Assembly (NCBI GenBank): GCA_018064695.1
Contig: JAGHUU010000286.1
Location: 1 to 6,654 of the forward strand
Length of the DNA: 6,654 nucleotides
DNA from: Candidatus Blautia equi
GTDB lineage: Bacteria; Bacillota; Clostridia; Lachnospirales; Lachnospiraceae
Reading direction: 5' to 3'
Part shown: one piece after another, positions 6,194 to 6,654 of the stretch
How positions within the stretch are numbered: position 1 is the first letter of the stretch
How the letters are laid out: every line of letters starts with the position of its first letter
The notes under the pieces: generated by a model
What the model saw: the letters and a program-made list of their open reading frames with translations, nothing else
What the model was told of the DNA's origin: nothing
The model's database searches: none
Made by a program: the position numbers and the translations under genes

Positions 6194-6242
6194 TGCATAG
6201 GGTTTTCGGTCAGAATGGCATAGTTATCCCATAATTCTATGC
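6194..6242 (-). promoter_or_regulatory. Inverted repeat with competing partner in the yicC leader
   Basis: GCATAG occurs at 6195-6200 and 6218-6223 and its complement CTATGC at 6237-6242. The inner pair forms a hairpin at 6218-6242: a 6-bp outer stem, a 2-nt bulge, a 4-bp inner stem (TTAT/ATAA) and a 3-nt loop. The outer element at 6194-6200 could instead pair with 6237-6243 over 7 bp (TGCATAG/CTATGCA), and it sits 4 nt from the purine stretch of the ribosome binding site. The two pairings exclude each other. It could be a protein operator, a 5' stabilising hairpin or a leader switch; the last is inference. Confidence 0.5.
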
Positions 6243-6252
6243 ATACAGATTT

Positions 6253-6281
6253 ATTATAGTTTATTGTTATGCTCTAGTCAA
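6253..6281 (-). promoter_or_regulatory. Sigma-A promoter of the yicC-pgsA operon
   Basis: Minus strand: -35 TTGACT (6276-6281, 5/6 match) and -10 TATAAT (6253-6258, perfect) with a 17-bp spacer. The start site would be near 6246, a few bases before the leader hairpin. No other strong promoter was noticed inside the operon. Confidence 0.9.
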
Positions 6282-6295
6282 ATCCTTTTTTCGTG

Positions 6296-6304
6296 TGTTA
6301 TACT
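6296..6304 (+). promoter_or_regulatory. Candidate extended -10 promoter for rqcH
   Basis: TGTTATACT fits an extended -10 element (TGn followed by TATACT). No good -35 box lies 16-18 bp upstream, where the sequence is occupied by the -35 region of the divergent yicC promoter (6276-6281). Transcription would start near 6311, leaving a leader of about 52 nt. Confidence 0.5.
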
Positions 6305-6362
6305 GTTTGACAATAGCGAATTTGATCAGGTAGCCTCGATTAGTCTGAAGGAGGTTTTTATA

Positions 6363-6654
6363 ATGGCTTTTGATGGTATTACGATAGCTGCTATGGTGAA
6401 GGAACTGAAGGATAACTTAAGCGGCGGCAGATTTAATAAAATTGCCCAGCCGGAGGCGGATGAGCTGATGATTACTGCTAAGGGCGGTAACGGGCAGCGC
6501 AGGCTGCTGATGTCCGCCAGTGCTTCTCTTCCACTCATTTATTTTACAGATAAGAATAAGATCAGTCCTATGACAGCTCCCAATTTCTGTATGCTTTTAA
6601 GAAAGCATATCGGAAGTGCAAAGATTATCAGCATTTCCCAGCCGGAGATGGAGC
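6363..6654 (+). CDS. rqcH: RqcH / NFACT family protein, N-terminal fragment
   Basis: The reading frame starts at ATG 6363, preceded by AAGGAGG at 6348-6354 with an 8-nt spacer, and stays open for 97 codons to the window end; the rest of the gene (family length about 550-590 aa) lies outside. The visible N-terminus, MAFDGITIAAMVKEL, is followed by GGRFNKIAQPEADEL at 21-35, LLMSASASLPLIYFT at 48-62 and APNFCMLLRKHIGSAKI at 72-88. These are typical of the NFACT-N domain of RqcH, also known as fibronectin-binding protein A-like or YloA. RqcH binds stalled 50S-peptidyl-tRNA complexes and recruits tRNA-Ala to add alanine tails that mark nascent chains for degradation. It is divergent from yicC; in Bacillus yloA also lies near yloC. 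The older adhesin name is not supported by anything seen here. Confidence 0.92.
   Translation, partial: MAFDGITIAAMVKELKDNLSGGRFNKIAQPEADELMITAKGGNGQRRLLMSASASLPLIYFTDKNKISPMTAPNFCMLLRKHIGSAKIISISQPEME

Noticed and set aside
6307..6312. Perfect TTGACA on the plus strand upstream of rqcH
   Set aside because: At 16-18 bp downstream only weak -10 matches exist (best TAGCCT at 18 bp), and the resulting start would fall right at the ribosome binding site.
1..6654. A novel defence, mobile or biosynthetic system
   Set aside because: Every long coding frame that I accept belongs to a known housekeeping or cell wall family; gaps are under 260 bp and are explained by promoters, leaders and terminators.

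Overview
The window looks like a chromosomal housekeeping segment from a low- to mid-GC Gram-positive Clostridia, most likely Lachnospiraceae. The evidence is the gene order yicC-remA-gmk-rpoZ-rimO-pgsA, the strong AGGAG-type ribosome binding sites, the near-consensus sigma-A promoters, and a secreted protein joining choline-binding-type repeats to a SleB-like hydrolase domain. The family is inferred from gene order and protein character; genus cannot be fixed by eye. No mobile element, CRISPR array, tRNA or rRNA is visible.

Layout. Reading the minus strand from the right, a six-gene operon runs from about 6246 to a long terminator hairpin at 2072-2127. It holds yicC (endoribonuclease family), remA (DUF370 regulator), gmk (guanylate kinase), rpoZ (omega subunit), rimO (S12 methylthiotransferase) and pgsA (phosphatidylglycerophosphate synthase). 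It is driven by a TTGACT-17-TATAAT promoter at 6253-6281. The genes are tightly packed: remA/gmk overlap as TTGA, rpoZ/rimO abut as TAAATG, and rimO/pgsA overlap by 17 nt. Both remA and gmk start with TTG.

A second minus-strand unit starts from a perfect consensus promoter (TTGACA-17-TATAAT, 1972-2000). It carries a secreted repeat-containing SleB-like cell wall hydrolase and then rnhA (RNase HI), and ends at a GC-rich hairpin with a U tract at 28-51.

At the right edge, divergent from yicC, lies the 5' part of rqcH (NFACT family, ribosome quality control), which runs off the window.

The larger operon joins nucleotide metabolism, transcription, ribosome modification and lipid synthesis, a growth-linked set. 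The divergent neighbour adds ribosome rescue. I see no clearly new biological system. The items most worth a second look are a dyad with competing pairing partners in the yicC operon leader, the domain architecture and rnhA linkage of the cell wall hydrolase, the consecutive TTG starts, and lysine replacements in the RemA basic patch.
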